Assembly (NCBI GenBank): GCA_003255025.1
Contig: QANY01008042.1
Coordinates: 2,964,077 to 3,028,076, forward strand
DNA from: Datisca glomerata
Lineage: Eukaryota > Streptophyta > Magnoliopsida > Cucurbitales > Datiscaceae
Direction of reading: 5' to 3'
DNA: 64,000 nt
Positions 23,401-35,020 of this stretch are shown piece after piece. The notes below the pieces were generated by a model. That model had not been told where the DNA came from. It ran no database searches and was given only the letters and a program-made list of their open reading frames with translations. A program made the position numbers and the translations under genes. Each line of letters starts with the position of its first letter. Position 1 is the first letter of the stretch.

Positions 23401-25039
23401 CCAAATCCAAGATACTCACACGCTTATCTCATCGCATTTACACTCTTCGCAAGAAAGTTAATTGGAGAAAAGGAACCAAAGATTGTCAAAGAAGCCTTAG
23501 AGAGTAAGGTGCCAGACAGTGGCTGCAAGCTATACAAGAGGAGATCAACTCACTTCATCATAACAAGACATGGAAATTGGTACCTAAACCAATGAATAAG
23601 AAGATAATTGATTGGAAGTGGATGTTCAAACGAAGAGGGAGCTACAAACTCATAACCAGCGAGGTTAAAGCTAGGATTGTAGTAAAGGGATAGACACAAA
23701 GGGAAGGGATAAACTTCAATGAGGTCTTCTCTCCTATAAAAAAGTATGAGTCCATAAGAATCATACTAGCTTTGGTAACTCAGCATAACTGGGAGTTAGA
23801 GCAGATGGATATAAGAACACCATTCTTACATGGAGAACTTGAGGAAACAATATACATGAAATAGCCTGAATACTTTGAAGAAAAAGGAAAGGAACATCTG
23901 GTATGTCTATTAGAGAAATCTCTATATAGACTTAAACAGTCTCCTAGATAATGGTATAAGAGATTTGATAGTTTCATGAAAAAAATAAGGTTCTCAAGGA
24001 GCAGCTTTGACAACAGCCTTTACTTTGACAAATAAGACGATGGAAAAAAGCATTTTACCTACTGATTTTTGTGGATGACACGCTTCTAGCTTGTCAAAGT
24101 AGAGAGAAGATAGTAAGGGTGAAGGGTCTACTTAATGCAGAATTTTACATGAAGGACCCAGGAGAGGCAAAAAGGATCCTATGCATTGACATATGCAGGG
24201 ATAGAAAGAATGGTTCTCTGAAGTTGTCACAAGCTGCATATCTTCAAAAACTAGTGCAGAAGTTTTCAGTGGATAATGCTCAGCCTGTCACTCTTCCCTT
24301 AGCAACATATTTCTAACTATTTGCACAAATATGTCCAAAAGATGACTCTGAGAATAGGAGAATGGAAAATGTACCATATTCCACTGTTGTAGGGTGTGTC
24401 ATGTACACCATGATAAGAACTAGGCCAAATTTGGCACATTCAATTAATGTGCTTAGCAGGTACATGGAAAACCCTGGTGAAGAATATTGGAGAGCCATGA
24501 AATGGTTATTGTGATACATTAAAAGAACATTTGATGTTAGTCTAGTCTACAAAAAGGAGGGAAACCAGATTTACTTGGAAGGATTTGTTGACTCTGACTA
24601 TGCAGGGGACAGAGATAAAAGAAGGTCAACCATTGCATATGTGTTTACTCTTAATGGAAGTTGCATAAGTTGGAAAACACAACTGCATGGTACAGTGGCA
24701 TTATCAACAACTGAGGTTGAATATATAGCAATAACTGAAGTAGTCAAAGAAGCAATATGGCTTTAGGGATTGCTAAAGGAGATTGGAGTATACAATGGAT
24801 TTTCTCTCGTATATTCAGATAGTCAGTCATCAATACACTTGTGCAAATATATTGTGTTCCGTGAGAGGATAAAGCTTGTGGAGTTTAGATATCACTTTGT
24901 GAGGGATATAGTGGAAAGAAGAGAAATAAAGCTAGAAAAGTTTGGGACTCAAGACAACCCCTCGAAAATGGGAACAAAAGTTATAAGTGTGAAGAACTTC
25001 AAACACTGTTTGAAGCTTCTCAGGATTGACACAGGCTAG
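23401..25039 (+). pseudogene. Element A reverse transcriptase and RNase H, second copy
   Basis: The longest stretch of element A pol. The RT starts at 23398-23595 (SHAYLIAFTLF), continues through the palm (VFSPIKK, LEQMDIRT) and the catalytic box near 24070 (here FVDDTLLA), then LSQAAYLQKL. RNase H lies at 24313-25039 (DSDYAGDRDKRRSTIAYVFT, ALSTTEVEYIAITEVVKEAIWL, YSDSQSSIHLCK, RYHFVRDIVE). Coding sequence ends with LLRIDTG and a stop at 25039. Stops near 23690, 23860, 24318, 24512 and 24765 kill it. It supplies the part of pol that the first copy lacks. Confidence 0.85.
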
Positions 25040-25179
25040 TAAAGAAGTCAAAGGAGCTTCACCAACTAAGAATGCCAGTTCACTCAAGTTTTCTTAAGCT
25101 AAAGGGTTCAAGGTATAGTTTATTATTAGTTAACCCCTTGTAGATTGAGGTTTAAAGGATTAACAGGAAGACTTTAAGG

Positions 25180-25723
25180 CTTAAGAGGCTAGAACACGAC
25201 TTAAGTGGGACGACATTGTTTCACTTGTAACGGTAATAACAAACTCAGCCTAGGAAGCCACCTGGAAACGCGGGATTCAACATGCTTTCTCTCTCGAGTA
25301 TTCTCAATGAAAGCTCACGTATAAAGAGGAAAAAAGAGCATTCATGATTGGAATAGTTCTTTATGCTCTATTATGATTTTCTTGTACCGAGAGAGATCGA
25401 AATAGGCATTTCGTGTTCCTGATTTCTTGTTGCATCTTTGAAGAGTGAGGGATTGTGACTTTGTTGTATTAATGTGTATTGTGTATTGTAGTCTATAATC
25501 TTCAGATATTAGTGATGGGGTTTTTGTTGGGTCTCTAAACTGGATGTAGGCGTTATGTCGGACTAATATAAACCATTTTGTCTTCTTTCTTCTCCCTTTC
25601 TTACTAAGCTTTATTAGTTTGTGTTCACTGTGTGATTCGATTGAGATTGTTTGGAGAGGTTCCTCTCAAAAGGGTTTGAGTTTGATTAAATATTAAGTTG
25701 AGTTAGAATAGATAATCCTGACA
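25180..25723 (+). repeat. 3' LTR of element A
   Basis: Homologous to 1-559, ending CTGACA. The true LTR start lies somewhere between 25040 and 25180 but cannot be placed, because the matching part of the 5' LTR is outside the window. Confidence 0.82.
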
Positions 25724-26270
25724 AATAAGTTGTTAGCTTATTTCAATAAGATATGTTAAACGTCATTTTAAAAATAAGTTGTTTACTTATTTAAGTTATA
25801 AGTCATAAACTGCAGCTTATAGGCTGAGTCAAACAAAGCCTTAGTGTATAAATAAACAAATTAATGAGTGATAAAACACTAAAGTGTGACCAATGACACA
25901 TCCTATGTTCCAATTAATACTTGGTCAGAAGAGGCTTTGCACCTGAAATAGGACTAATGAAGATTCAGAAGAATGGGTCTGGGCTTTTGAAAAGATGAAG
26001 ATGCAAAGGGTAAAGAGAAATTTGAACAACCAACCTGACATAAGGATTCTAGCTCACTCAATTAGAGCAGATGGAGATTTTCGGACGGCACTCGACATCT
26101 ATTAAACAACATCAAGAACAAAGCCAATGTCTTGATATGTTCAGAATTATTCATATTGTTTTCGTGCATTATTCAAATTGTTCGTTCCAACTTTGTTTGG
26201 AACTTGGAAGTGTATCTTTATAACTCAAGGAATTCAAAACCATTAAGGCATTCAATTAACATTCTCTGTC
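25724..26270. other. Intergenic, possible small MITE at 25724-25850
   Basis: The first ~125 bp are rich in AATAAGTTGTT and TATAAGTTATA-like inverted motifs and end in GTCAAACAAAGCC, resembling plant hAT-like MITEs. No flanking duplication was confirmed. The rest has no recognisable coding sequence. Confidence 0.35.
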
Positions 26271-26277
26271 TATATAA
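26271..26277 (+). promoter_or_regulatory. TATA box of the GMC-oxidoreductase pseudogene
   Basis: TATATAA lies 92 bp upstream of the first ATG (26363), a normal plant TATA distance allowing for a short leader. Confidence 0.5.
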
Positions 26278-26340
26278 AGGCTGCTTAGTCTATTCCTGGT
26301 ATACATATCCAACTTGGATGATCTAAGAAAATATAAAATT

Positions 26341-26582
26341 CTCTAGTAGATTGATACATACCATGAAGAAATCAGTGATGTCTTCTCTCATCTTTAATCT
26401 AACACTCTACCTATTTCATACTCAATCAGAGTCTCTCTCCTCTACTACAAAATCCTACATACTCTAGTAGATTGGAGACGTACCATGAAGAAATCAATGA
26501 TGTCTTCTCTCATCGCTAATCTAACACTCTCCCTATTTCATACTCAATCAGAGTCTCTCTTCTCTACTACAAAATCCCATCA
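26341..26582 (+). repeat. 121-bp tandem duplication of leader and signal peptide
   Basis: 26341-26461 is repeated at 26462-26582 with few changes. Each unit holds CTCTAGTAGATTG, an ATG (26363 and 26484) and about 33 codons of signal peptide (MKKS-MSSLI-NLTL-LFHTQ). Confidence 0.85.
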
Positions 26583-29000
26583 AGGTACATATTTCCATAA
26601 TTTCTTTCTACAAACATAAGACTTATTTAATTAATTAAGTGGAGTTTTGTTATATATTATCACATCTTTGGCACCATGCAGATTTAAGTTACATGAAACT
26701 TGTACATGATGCCACTGATTTACCATTAATTAGAAGAAGAATATGACTACATAGTAATAGGAGGAGGAACAGCTGGCTGCCCAATTGCTGCAACTTTATC
26801 AACTAATTACTCAGTTCTTGTCCTTGGCAGTGACCCAATTTCATACCCATATGTCTTCAACCAGGAAGGCCTTTTAACAAGTCTGTTGGTGGAAGCCGAC
26901 GGCTACACACCTGCTCAGAGGTTCACCTCCGAAGATGGTGTTAAAATTAACCGAGGCCGTGTCTTCGGGGGCGGCACGATGATCAACGCGGTTTCTATTC
27001 GAGGGCGCACAAAGAGTTCTATGAAGAATTAGGGGTTAAGTGGATATGGAAATGGTTGAAAATGCGTATAGATCGGTTGAAGACACTATTGTGTTTGTAT
27101 CAGAGTTGAAAACATGGCAAGCTTTTTTTAGAGAAGCATTGTTGGAGGGTGGTTATGTTCCGTACAATGGGTTTAATTTGAATAAATGTCTCAGACAATA
27201 ATTTTGTAGCTTGATGGCTATTGATTACTATCACCATATAGGTAAAATCTGCAATGAGAGAAATTATTCAAAATCTCGGCCACAATGTGACCTGGGTCAT
27301 ATTGTGAAAATTCGATCCATTGATTTAAATTCGAACAGTCATGATCTATTGAATGTGAAAATCGAAAAATAAATTTTTATTTATTTATTTTCAAATTAAA
27401 TCAGAAAAGATCTTTATCGTTGATAGTTTAATCCAACGGTCACGATCACATTATGACTGGCTGATAGAATGATTACTATGCAATTGGAGTGGTTTACACA
27501 TACTCAAATGGAAAGTCACATAGGGCAATGATGCGTAACAACGAAGAGGTTATACTAAGTGCAGGAAATTGTAGGAAGTACCAAAAAGTAGAGTCTTTCC
27601 TATGCATTACCATTTTCTTTCGCCTCTCCTTTTGCCCTAATCCTGACTATCCTTCCACTCTTAATTTACTAAAGTTCTACCCATGGTTCGCCCCGGCTTG
27701 CATCGGCTACTAATGTGCGATGCAGAACGATTGTTCGCTTTAACTACTTTTCGAATTCTAATGATCTTTCTCAATGTGTTAGCGGGATTAGTAGAGCTGG
27801 TAATTTGTTAAAAACTCGTTCTATGGAGAAATATTTCACAAGATTTGAATGGTAAAGAAGTTTCATCGTTTGTGGGAGAACCTTTACTGAAAAATTTGTC
27901 TGATGATTTATCCTTGGAAGCATATTGCAAAAGTACAATTACCACCTATTGGCATTACCATGGAGGATGTCTTGTTGGAAAGGTCGTTGATGGAGATTTT
28001 AGGGTTATTGGAATCAATGCACTCCGAATCGTCGATGGCTCTAGGTTTTCAGTCTCTCCAGGAACTAATCCCCTGGCAACCGTGATGATGCTAGGCAGGT
28101 AAGTTACATACACCTTTATTATATAGAAGCCTTCACATGTTACCATGATTAACCAAATATTAACCAAATGAGTTTATTTTCTATATCTCTTAGCACGAAG
28201 ATCTCTTCGTTGAGTTACATTCCATTTAGGGTTAGTTCATAAAACTCTTTCTTTGCCCAAAATTAATTTACCCTCTTAAATTTCAATCTCTTCCCTAATA
28301 GTACTTAAATTTCTTCATTCAATCAAAAAAATGAGCGACGATGCAAAGAATTCCAACATAGAGGGAAACACAAGGGTGCCTAATCCCTCCCAATATCATC
28401 AGTACGACAAACACCGATATAATTTCTAGCGAGTTCTGATACCCTAACTGAAAATCGGTATTTTTGAATTATACTCCGAAGCTTACATGGTTGGGTAGAC
28501 ACTCCTTGTAATTCTTGCGAGCCCTGCTAACTTGGGAAACCATATAGAAATTGAGGGAAATGTAAAGAACATGAACAAGAGCCACATATCCACTCTTTTG
28601 TAAGAAATTCAACCGCAACCATTTTTTCTAATCAGGCCATGCTACTTCTTTGGGAGAAATGGGTTGAAGACAAGGGTATTTTTTTAGATAAAACTGGTCA
28701 AGCACATTGCACGTGATCATTTTTTTTATGGAGGGGTTTTTTTATGGACGTAAAAAATGTAAATACCATTAAGAAAGAGGTTAAAATTTAAGAGGATAAA
28801 TTGATTTTATGTCAAAGTTCGGGTGGCTCTTATGATACTAACCCTTTCTTATTATTTGTTGATTATTTGAGAAGCCTAAACTAATTAAGCAAAACTCTCA
28901 CTTTGCTACTATCAATATTCAAACCATTTCGTTTTGTTGTGATTTGGACAGGTATATGGGCCAAAAGATGCTCCAAGAGAGGTTGGCAAATTCGCACTGA
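26363..29000 (+). pseudogene. HOTHEAD/mandelonitrile-lyase-like GMC flavoprotein, decayed
   Basis: A member of the plant GMC oxidoreductase group (HOTHEAD and hydroxynitrile-lyase relatives), normally a secreted FAD protein of 530-580 residues. Visible in order: duplicated signal peptide, intron 1 (about 26586-26680), the FAD-binding YIVIGGGTAGCPIAATLS near 26750, then RFTSEDGVKINRGRVFGGGTMIN, AFFREALLEGGYVPYNGFNL, VVYTYSNGKSHRA and EEVILSAGN, and the C-terminal TYWHYHGGCLVGKV with the conserved active-site His. The last intron (28099-28951, GT-AG) precedes YMGQKMLQERLANSH and the stop at 28998-29000. Frameshifts lie near 26733, 27005 and 27050, with a premature stop and a ~200-bp insertion at about 27277-27467. 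The middle of the protein after LSAGN is mostly deleted. Not functional. Confidence 0.85.
27277..27467. mobile_element. Possible MITE inserted in the GMC pseudogene
   Basis: An AT-rich block with no counterpart in GMC genes. Its ends form imperfect inverted repeats (GGCCACAATGTGAC on the left; the right end read in reverse gives AGCCAGTCATAATGTGAT). It could also be a retained intron. Confidence 0.35.
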
Positions 29001-29246
29001 GCAAAAGATTAGTCTGGAATTGTCAAATAATTTGTTAATTATGGACTTCACTTTTAACTAAGGATTTTAAACAATATTGGTGGTTATTACCAAAAATCAA
29101 TAAATTGAAAAAAGAAAGATAATGATAGCTGTTATGTTTGTATTAGAATAACCGAGAAAAGAAAGGTTATCTTTTCAATATGTATTCAAGATGTTAATGC
29201 TTTCCTCGATTGTTCGGGTGGCCGGAAGCTCTAGGAGGGTAAGTTT

Positions 29247-29377
29247 AAGGTACAAGCCATGTACGGCACAAGGTTTATTTTTATGTCTAGCAGAACGTAA
29301 ATTATGTACATACATACATATTTTACGTTCAAAAGTACATAAAAAATAACTCATATACCGTACAAGGTCCGCACCTT
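29247..29377. mobile_element. 131-bp MITE-like element, copy 1
   Basis: The ends are imperfect inverted repeats of about 25 bp (AAGGT-C----CC-TGTACGG), and TA flanks both sides of AGGT...ACCT, as after Tc1/mariner-type insertion. A relative lies at 51836-51963. It contains an inner palindrome around TTATGTACATACATACAT. It lies between the GMC pseudogene and the 3' end of ARL1. The rest of 29001-29782 holds no gene that I can see. Confidence 0.55.
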
Positions 29378-29782
29378 AGAATTTTCCATTACCACCCACA
29401 AGTTGTGATTACGCGAGCTAAAGGGCTAATATGATAATGTTGGAAAAAAGAAGGTTAACGTTAAAATCAATACCAGATTGTTACTTGCAGCTTTGCCTTC
29501 AAGGTCACATCAATCACTTGAAATAATGAAAAAGGAAACAGAAGCTTGATTCTTAGCAAACCCTCCGAGAGACCTTCCTCATAAATAGCCAAAATAGTCC
29601 ATATACTTAACTTGGTGAAAAATTTTACATGTATAACAGTCCTCCAAAAATCATAATCAGAAACAAGTAGATTGAAGTAACTGTCCCATGAATAAGCTTT
29701 CTTTCACAAATTATACCGAGTTAACACTATCCCTTCCTTCGTGCTGAGAGTTCTTAGTTCTTCAATTCTTCTACCATGAAGT

Positions 29783-32700
29783 TTACCCACTTCCAGACTT
29801 CAGTGTGTTACTTAACCTACATTAACAAGTTATAGAAGCAGCTTCTATAAGCGACAATCAATCAGCAGAGTCACATATCAACCATTTCTTCAATAGTTAC
29901 CTAGTTACCTTACCTCTCTCTTGAAAGAGAATGTAAATGCATAATTATAGATCTTTACAGTGCTTACCAGTCCAATCCCTCAAAGAGACCTTCTCCTTTT
30001 ATGGCAGATGTCTTAAATATGGCCCATTGCCGGTTTTTTATCTTGTGCAACTCTAAAGCCTCAGTGACTGCAGCGTCATCTAATGCCCCGGGAAGATCCT
30101 GCAAAGAGTCCAGTTAGCATTAAGAAACGATTAATGGGCAGAACCAAAACAAAGATTTGCAACTAACATAACATGACCGTTCTAAGATTTTACATCCATA
30201 ACCATTGAATGAAGAGGTAGTTTTCAAGCTTTATAACAAGGGCGGGCTCACATCAGTTTTATCAGCTCTCCTCTACGTATATACAAAATAAGAAGCAAAA
30301 CTTTCTCTACTAAACTGATACTACAATAGAGCACTGACCTGCTTGTTTGCAAAAATGAGGGCAACTGCACCCTTCAACTCTTCTTCCTGCCAAAGACTCA
30401 AAATTATCAAACTAGATTTGTTATAATAATGAGGTCATATCGCATGAGATTAATAACGAAAATGTAAGATGAACGAAACTAGTATAAAAGTGGAGTAGAC
30501 ATCATGCTACCAATAATTTATTGCGTGGTATGGGAGACTGAAGAAAATAGAGAAGCCAAAATCTTAAACTACATAAAGAGGTCAAGAGAAAGTTGTTTAC
30601 AACCTTATAGAGACATGCAGGTGACTTGTGTTTCCACTTTCCACCCTAGTAAAGCACAAATTGACCACACATGAATCGACATAAAGCATTAAGTATTTAA
30701 GGCCAATATTTTGTTGAAGTTTTCCTCGTGACAAAACTTCCTAGAATTTACAGATTAGACCCACCTTCATCTATTTTTCAAAATGTTTGATAGAAAATAC
30801 CTAGCTCGTCTAATAAAAACAAGGAGACCAACAAATAATTTTACCAAGTTCATTAATCAACTTAGTCAAATGCCTTTGATTGGGTAACCATGGGTGTCAC
30901 GGGCTTGTGCATCCGACTAATCCCACGAAACTCATGCACTGTGCCCTCAAAAAAGTTTTTCTACACGAGTCAGGGTAAATCACTGGCTTTAACACCAGTG
31001 GGCAATGGCCCCAAGGAATTTGCATCCAAGAGAGAATTTGAACAAATGACCTAGAAGGAAGTAAACCTCCAAGTCCAAGTTATTCACCACCTGGCTAAAC
31101 CCATGCCAAATTACTTCTTAATTCTAACATGTTAACACCCCAAATTGTACCTCTAGGATTGCATGGAACTCCTCTTTTGCTATCACCAACCTATCAGTAT
31201 CACTTGAATCAACGACGTAGATTATCGCTTGAGTATTTGGAAAATAGCATCTCCAATAAGGCCTGTGTAGAGTAAAACCTAATGATTAAGTACCTAAAAA
31301 AATAAAAATAAAATAAAAACATAAAGTTTTGAGAACGACTGAGATATAATAAGCCAGAAATACTCAAGAATTACCGAACTAGCTCTCAAAACATATGCAT
31401 TATAAAGCCTAATTGATATGCACATGAGGTGATATTACAATAAATCAAATTTCAGGTTCCAGACCCTCTTCTGTTCTGTTTTGATATTTCGGTGTCTATT
31501 GTCTAAGGATTGAACTCAAACACACCACCTAAAATAACAATATCAAATTGACATGGCCTAATATATAAACTCAAACACGCCCTAAGAAACAAGAACAATT
31601 GTAATATTATCTAATACTATATATATTAACAATCATGTAAGCTTGCCAACGGGATGTAGCAGATCTTTAGGAATACGAAGTTGCATTTAATCAAGGAAAA
31701 AACAATCTGAACATGAATTTCTTGAAAGTAAGCATCCAACTGAGCACTAATTCATACAAATAAGGAAAATTTGTAACGTAGAGTTGTATTCTTGTTAAAA
31801 GATTCATCCTAGAAGGTGTGGAAAAATGCACAAATGCTGTAGTGTTTATCGTTGTGCAGCATTATACTTTGACACCACTACAGCAGCTAAAAGTTTCCCA
31901 AGCTCAAGAGCTAAAATCTACTCTACGCATAGTATTTCTACCAAAAATTTAATATCTTGCCGTTTAACAATTGAAAACAAGATTACCTGATACTTGTCTG
32001 TCCACCTGTACAAGTGACCACAAAATGTTGTCAATGACATGGTATTTTAGGAAACATTTGAATAACGTAAAGGGAGCAAAAGAATTGCCGCTACTATAAT
32101 TGACAAAAAGTAAAAACTTTAAGAGTAGTCATAACCATTAGACAATTAAGTTTTTCTCTTCAAGAAAAATCACAAACTAACACCATAATCTTTCATGAGT
32201 GGGAAAAAATGAGAGAACAGGTTGAATCGGGATCACTTTAAAGTACCCAGAACAGAGAGAGAGAGAGTTTGGGTTTCATCCATCATATTCCTCCTTCCAT
32301 CCACTAATTATTGCTTAAGATCATGTGTGAATGCGTATGTGAAAACTCCTATCAGTGTCACATATATAGGTTTTTTATTTGTACAACAAAACTGTGAAAG
32401 TGATATATGGATAAACCATCCCAAAAAAAACTTAGCATCTATAATTTATTGATACATATATCTAATATATAATACTGATTCCACGCCATTAACGCAATGG
32501 GCTGGACAGGAAGCAGCTGTCTATCAAAATATACCAGCCATTCAATCAACAATTTATCAACAACACAAACCACGGCACAGCCCCATAGAGACACAAACAT
32601 TTAGTAATTATCAGTTATCATCCAAAATTAAGATATAAATTTCAGTACAAATAAAATCATTTATCAAGCTAAGCTACATTTTTTCATGGAGTTTGAAATT

Positions 32701-33463
32701 CAGCTATGAGAGTTAAGTCAGTTTCAACTATGACCACTAAGATCAGATTGATAATACGAAAAGTCCTGCTATGACAATTAAGATCAGATTTATAATAAGA
32801 AAAGTCCTGCTACTTTGTATAAAAATGAAAGTACTGAGCAAGTTACATGAACGACATACCAAGATCCCAGACTTGGAATTTGATGTTATTATACTGCACT
32901 GTTTCCACGTTGAATCCAATTGCTGCATAAAAGCAGAAAAAGGATGTGAGTAATAACCATAGATACGCTCTCAAATTGTAAGAAAAGAGTTGAGGTGACC
33001 AGATTTAAAAATTTCGCTTGTGTCACAGGATACTCTGACAAGGCAATGCTGATGCAACTATTGAATAAACTCCCTCATATAAACTCTTGAAATTAAATCC
33101 GTTTTCGAAACTTTTTTTGCTTGATAATTCCCGTCTAAGCTTTACTCTCGACAACGAAGAAATGAGTAACCACACATGAAAAAACAAATAGACAGAACAT
33201 TGGGAAAGAAAGCCAACTTGGAATCGTGGAGACAACCTCCCCCATCTGGAGCCGATCTGCATAACATCATACATTCTATATTGAATTATGCCAAATCTCC
33301 GCAGCCCATAAAGAAAGCCAAAAAATGCACAAAGGATAAGCGCTAAATGAAAAAACGTACAAAGAATAGTGGTTTTTCCGGCATTGTCAAGGCCAAGAAC
33401 AAGAATTCGAGCTTCTTTGTTGCCGAATAGGGAGGAAAACATTCGAGTAAATAATATCCCCAT
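29783..33463 (-). CDS. ARL1: ARL1 small GTPase (ADP-ribosylation factor-like), eight exons
   Basis: Complete reverse-strand gene of 182 codons. Coding exons: 33361-33463, 33218-33256, 32860-32922, 31987-32005 (19-nt microexon), 31151-31262, 30339-30386, 29968-30098, 29783-29816. All junctions are GT-AG and keep the frame. The product is a membrane-cycling GTPase of the Golgi/trans-Golgi network. By family knowledge, GTP-bound ARL1 recruits GRIP-domain golgins. Motifs: Gly2 (N-myristoylation), P-loop GLDNAGKT (24-31), switch I PTIGFN (47-52), switch II WDLGGQ with Gln71, NKQD (126-129) and SAIKG (159-163). The start gives the standard ARL1 N-terminus MGILFTR and the length is exactly usual for plant ARL1. 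A leader splice acceptor is likely at 33532/33533. Canonical ARF was considered, but the N-terminus and [20 protein letters not shown] fit ARL1 better. Confidence 0.95.
30886..31112 (-). mobile_element. SINE-like element in ARL1 intron 5
   Basis: On the reverse strand from about 31112: a tRNA-like A-box region (TAGCCAGGTGG), a B-box (TTGTTCAAATTC) about 45 bp later, then CTTGGATGCAAATTCC, AAAGCCAGTGATTTACCCTG, ATGAGTTTCGTGGGATTAGTCGG and GTGACACCCATGG. This order resembles plant Au-type SINEs. It lies in sense orientation inside the intron between exons 5 and 6. Confidence 0.65.
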
Positions 33464-34526
33464 GCTTTGATGCGCCTAGATAGAGTAATAGACCTAGGGA
33501 TCAGATCTCAGATGCAGAACCCTGTACCTTCCCTGCAAGACCATAACGGGGAGTGAGACACATAGCAGAGAAAAAAAAACGAAAGAAGAGAAAACTATCC
33601 GTGCCTAGAGAAAAGAAGAGGGTCTGCTCTGCCAAGATGGCCGTGGAAACGGGATCGAAATGAGAATTTTGAGAAAGGTTAAGGCAATGGAGTCTCACGC
33701 ATCGAATTTTAAAAAGTTTTGCTAGTCTTGATTTCGTCACTTTCCAGGAAACCGAAATCCAAATCAAAGAGAAAATTGCAAGTAACGCGCATCGAATTCT
33801 GATGTTGATTCTTATATTCTATATAAATGCGATTATGATGAAATGGCTCGACGATGGTTTATAAATTAATTTATTAAATTATTAATTTTTTGTTTTATTT
33901 TATCTGATTTAAATTACTTTTTTATGATCATGAATGATTTTAAAATTTGACTAACAAATTTTTTATAAATTAAAACATCATAAGTCGAGAAACGTACATT
34001 ATAAGTTATATTTGAACAATAATCTACAAGCTATAATAACATTAATAATGCTAAACAATATAATATACACTGTTAAATTCTATGATTAAAATTATTTGAC
34101 AATCACAGCTCATGACTAATATGGGGAGAGAATAAATTTTGTGTCACTTCTAACTGTTTACTTATTTCGATTTTGACTTAAATGTTTCACTATAGAGTAT
34201 CATTATAATTAATACTTGTTAAAACTTATATCCTGTAAAGTAAAATTAGGACTATTTAATCATCCAAATTTATAAGAAATATTAAGATTAAACAAATTCT
34301 AGAGTTTTCAACACCAGTATAGCCAAATCTTTCACATAGAAGTTCACTTTAAAATGCAAGAGTTATTTGACTCGCATTGTTAATCACCCATTTCTCAAAT
34401 TCGACAGTCACTATTTTGTTAAACTGTCATAACAGTGCGGTTTGCTTCTCTTGCAGATAAACGTATGAGAAAGTGACTTATAATTCCAAAATTATAGAGT
34501 CAATAACAGCGTAATACTAACAAATC
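33464..34526 (-). other. ARL1 leader/promoter region and intergenic DNA
   Basis: 33464-33532 is the probable leader exon end next to the ARL1 ATG (reverse-strand TTGCAG acceptor just above 33532). No clear TATA box was identified. 33800-34526 is AT-rich with no credible gene. Confidence 0.4.
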
Positions 34527-35020
34527 TGTTTTGGGGTGAATTTTACACCGGATCAATATATGAACAGAGAGTCGTCTAGGCATCGAAGAAGTTTTAGGAA
34601 CGTGGAGGTTTAGCGTGGAGAAAATGATGAACATCCTTAGCGGCCTATACGGTAACAACCACTGGTAAATGCACATCTTTGGGGTTGCCAAGGAAAGGGA
34701 GATGGAGAGAAAACCCTCAAATGTGTGTGTCCAATGTCCAAAACATCTAACCCCTTCAGTAGGAGTATTAAGCATCTTTATATAGAAAATGAGGGATAAA
34801 CCCTAATTATGATGGCAAATGCATGACTGTCAAGTGTATGCAAAGGTCAACGTATAGGACGTTGTCACGTGTCTCTAAGTTCATCCTCGATAAGAGGACG
34901 ACGCATCTAAAGCCTACTGAGGAGGTCGTAACGGCGGACCAACACAACAAACCTCATCTTAATCCTACCAAGTCGTATACCTCCAATTCATTCTCAAGGC
35001 GGTAAGGGTCCCTCCAATAA
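34527..35020 (-). repeat. Left direct repeat (possible 3' LTR)
   Basis: Roughly 85% alike to 40598-41095 by eye, sharing AACGTGGAGGTTTAGCGTGGA, TAAATGCACATCTTT, GTGTGTCCAATGTCCAAAA and GGTAAGGGTCC. Similarity stops at TCCAA (35020). Confidence 0.7.

Larger units (their letters stand above)
18447..24211. repeat. Second copy of a ~5.8-kb duplicated segment
   Basis: Collinear with 11208-17075: B integrase, gag, leader, primer site, 1.8-kb LTR, then element A reverse transcriptase in the same relative orientation. The B/A junction is the same insertion point in both, so the segment was duplicated after B inserted into A. A 40-bp deletion removes the LTR end in this copy (23400/23401). Each copy also has private deletions. 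Confidence 0.82.
1..25723 (+). mobile_element. Copia LTR retrotransposon A, nested and broken
   Basis: This is a forward-strand Ty1/copia element. Its parts are an LTR (1-559), a tRNA-iMet-type primer site (561-572), gag, protease and integrase up to 3114, then reverse transcriptase and RNase H at 16075-17075 and again, more completely, at 23401-25039, and a second LTR ending at 25723. The two LTRs share their sequence from the first base of the window to the CA end, with scattered differences. The coding frame breaks at 3114 and resumes at 16075 because element B1 inserted there. Many stops and frameshifts make it inactive. The left end of its 5' LTR lies outside the window. Confidence 0.88.

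Noticed and set aside
33501..33767. 88-codon reverse open frame upstream of ARL1
   Set aside because: Lies in the probable leader/promoter of ARL1 and shows no conserved motif.
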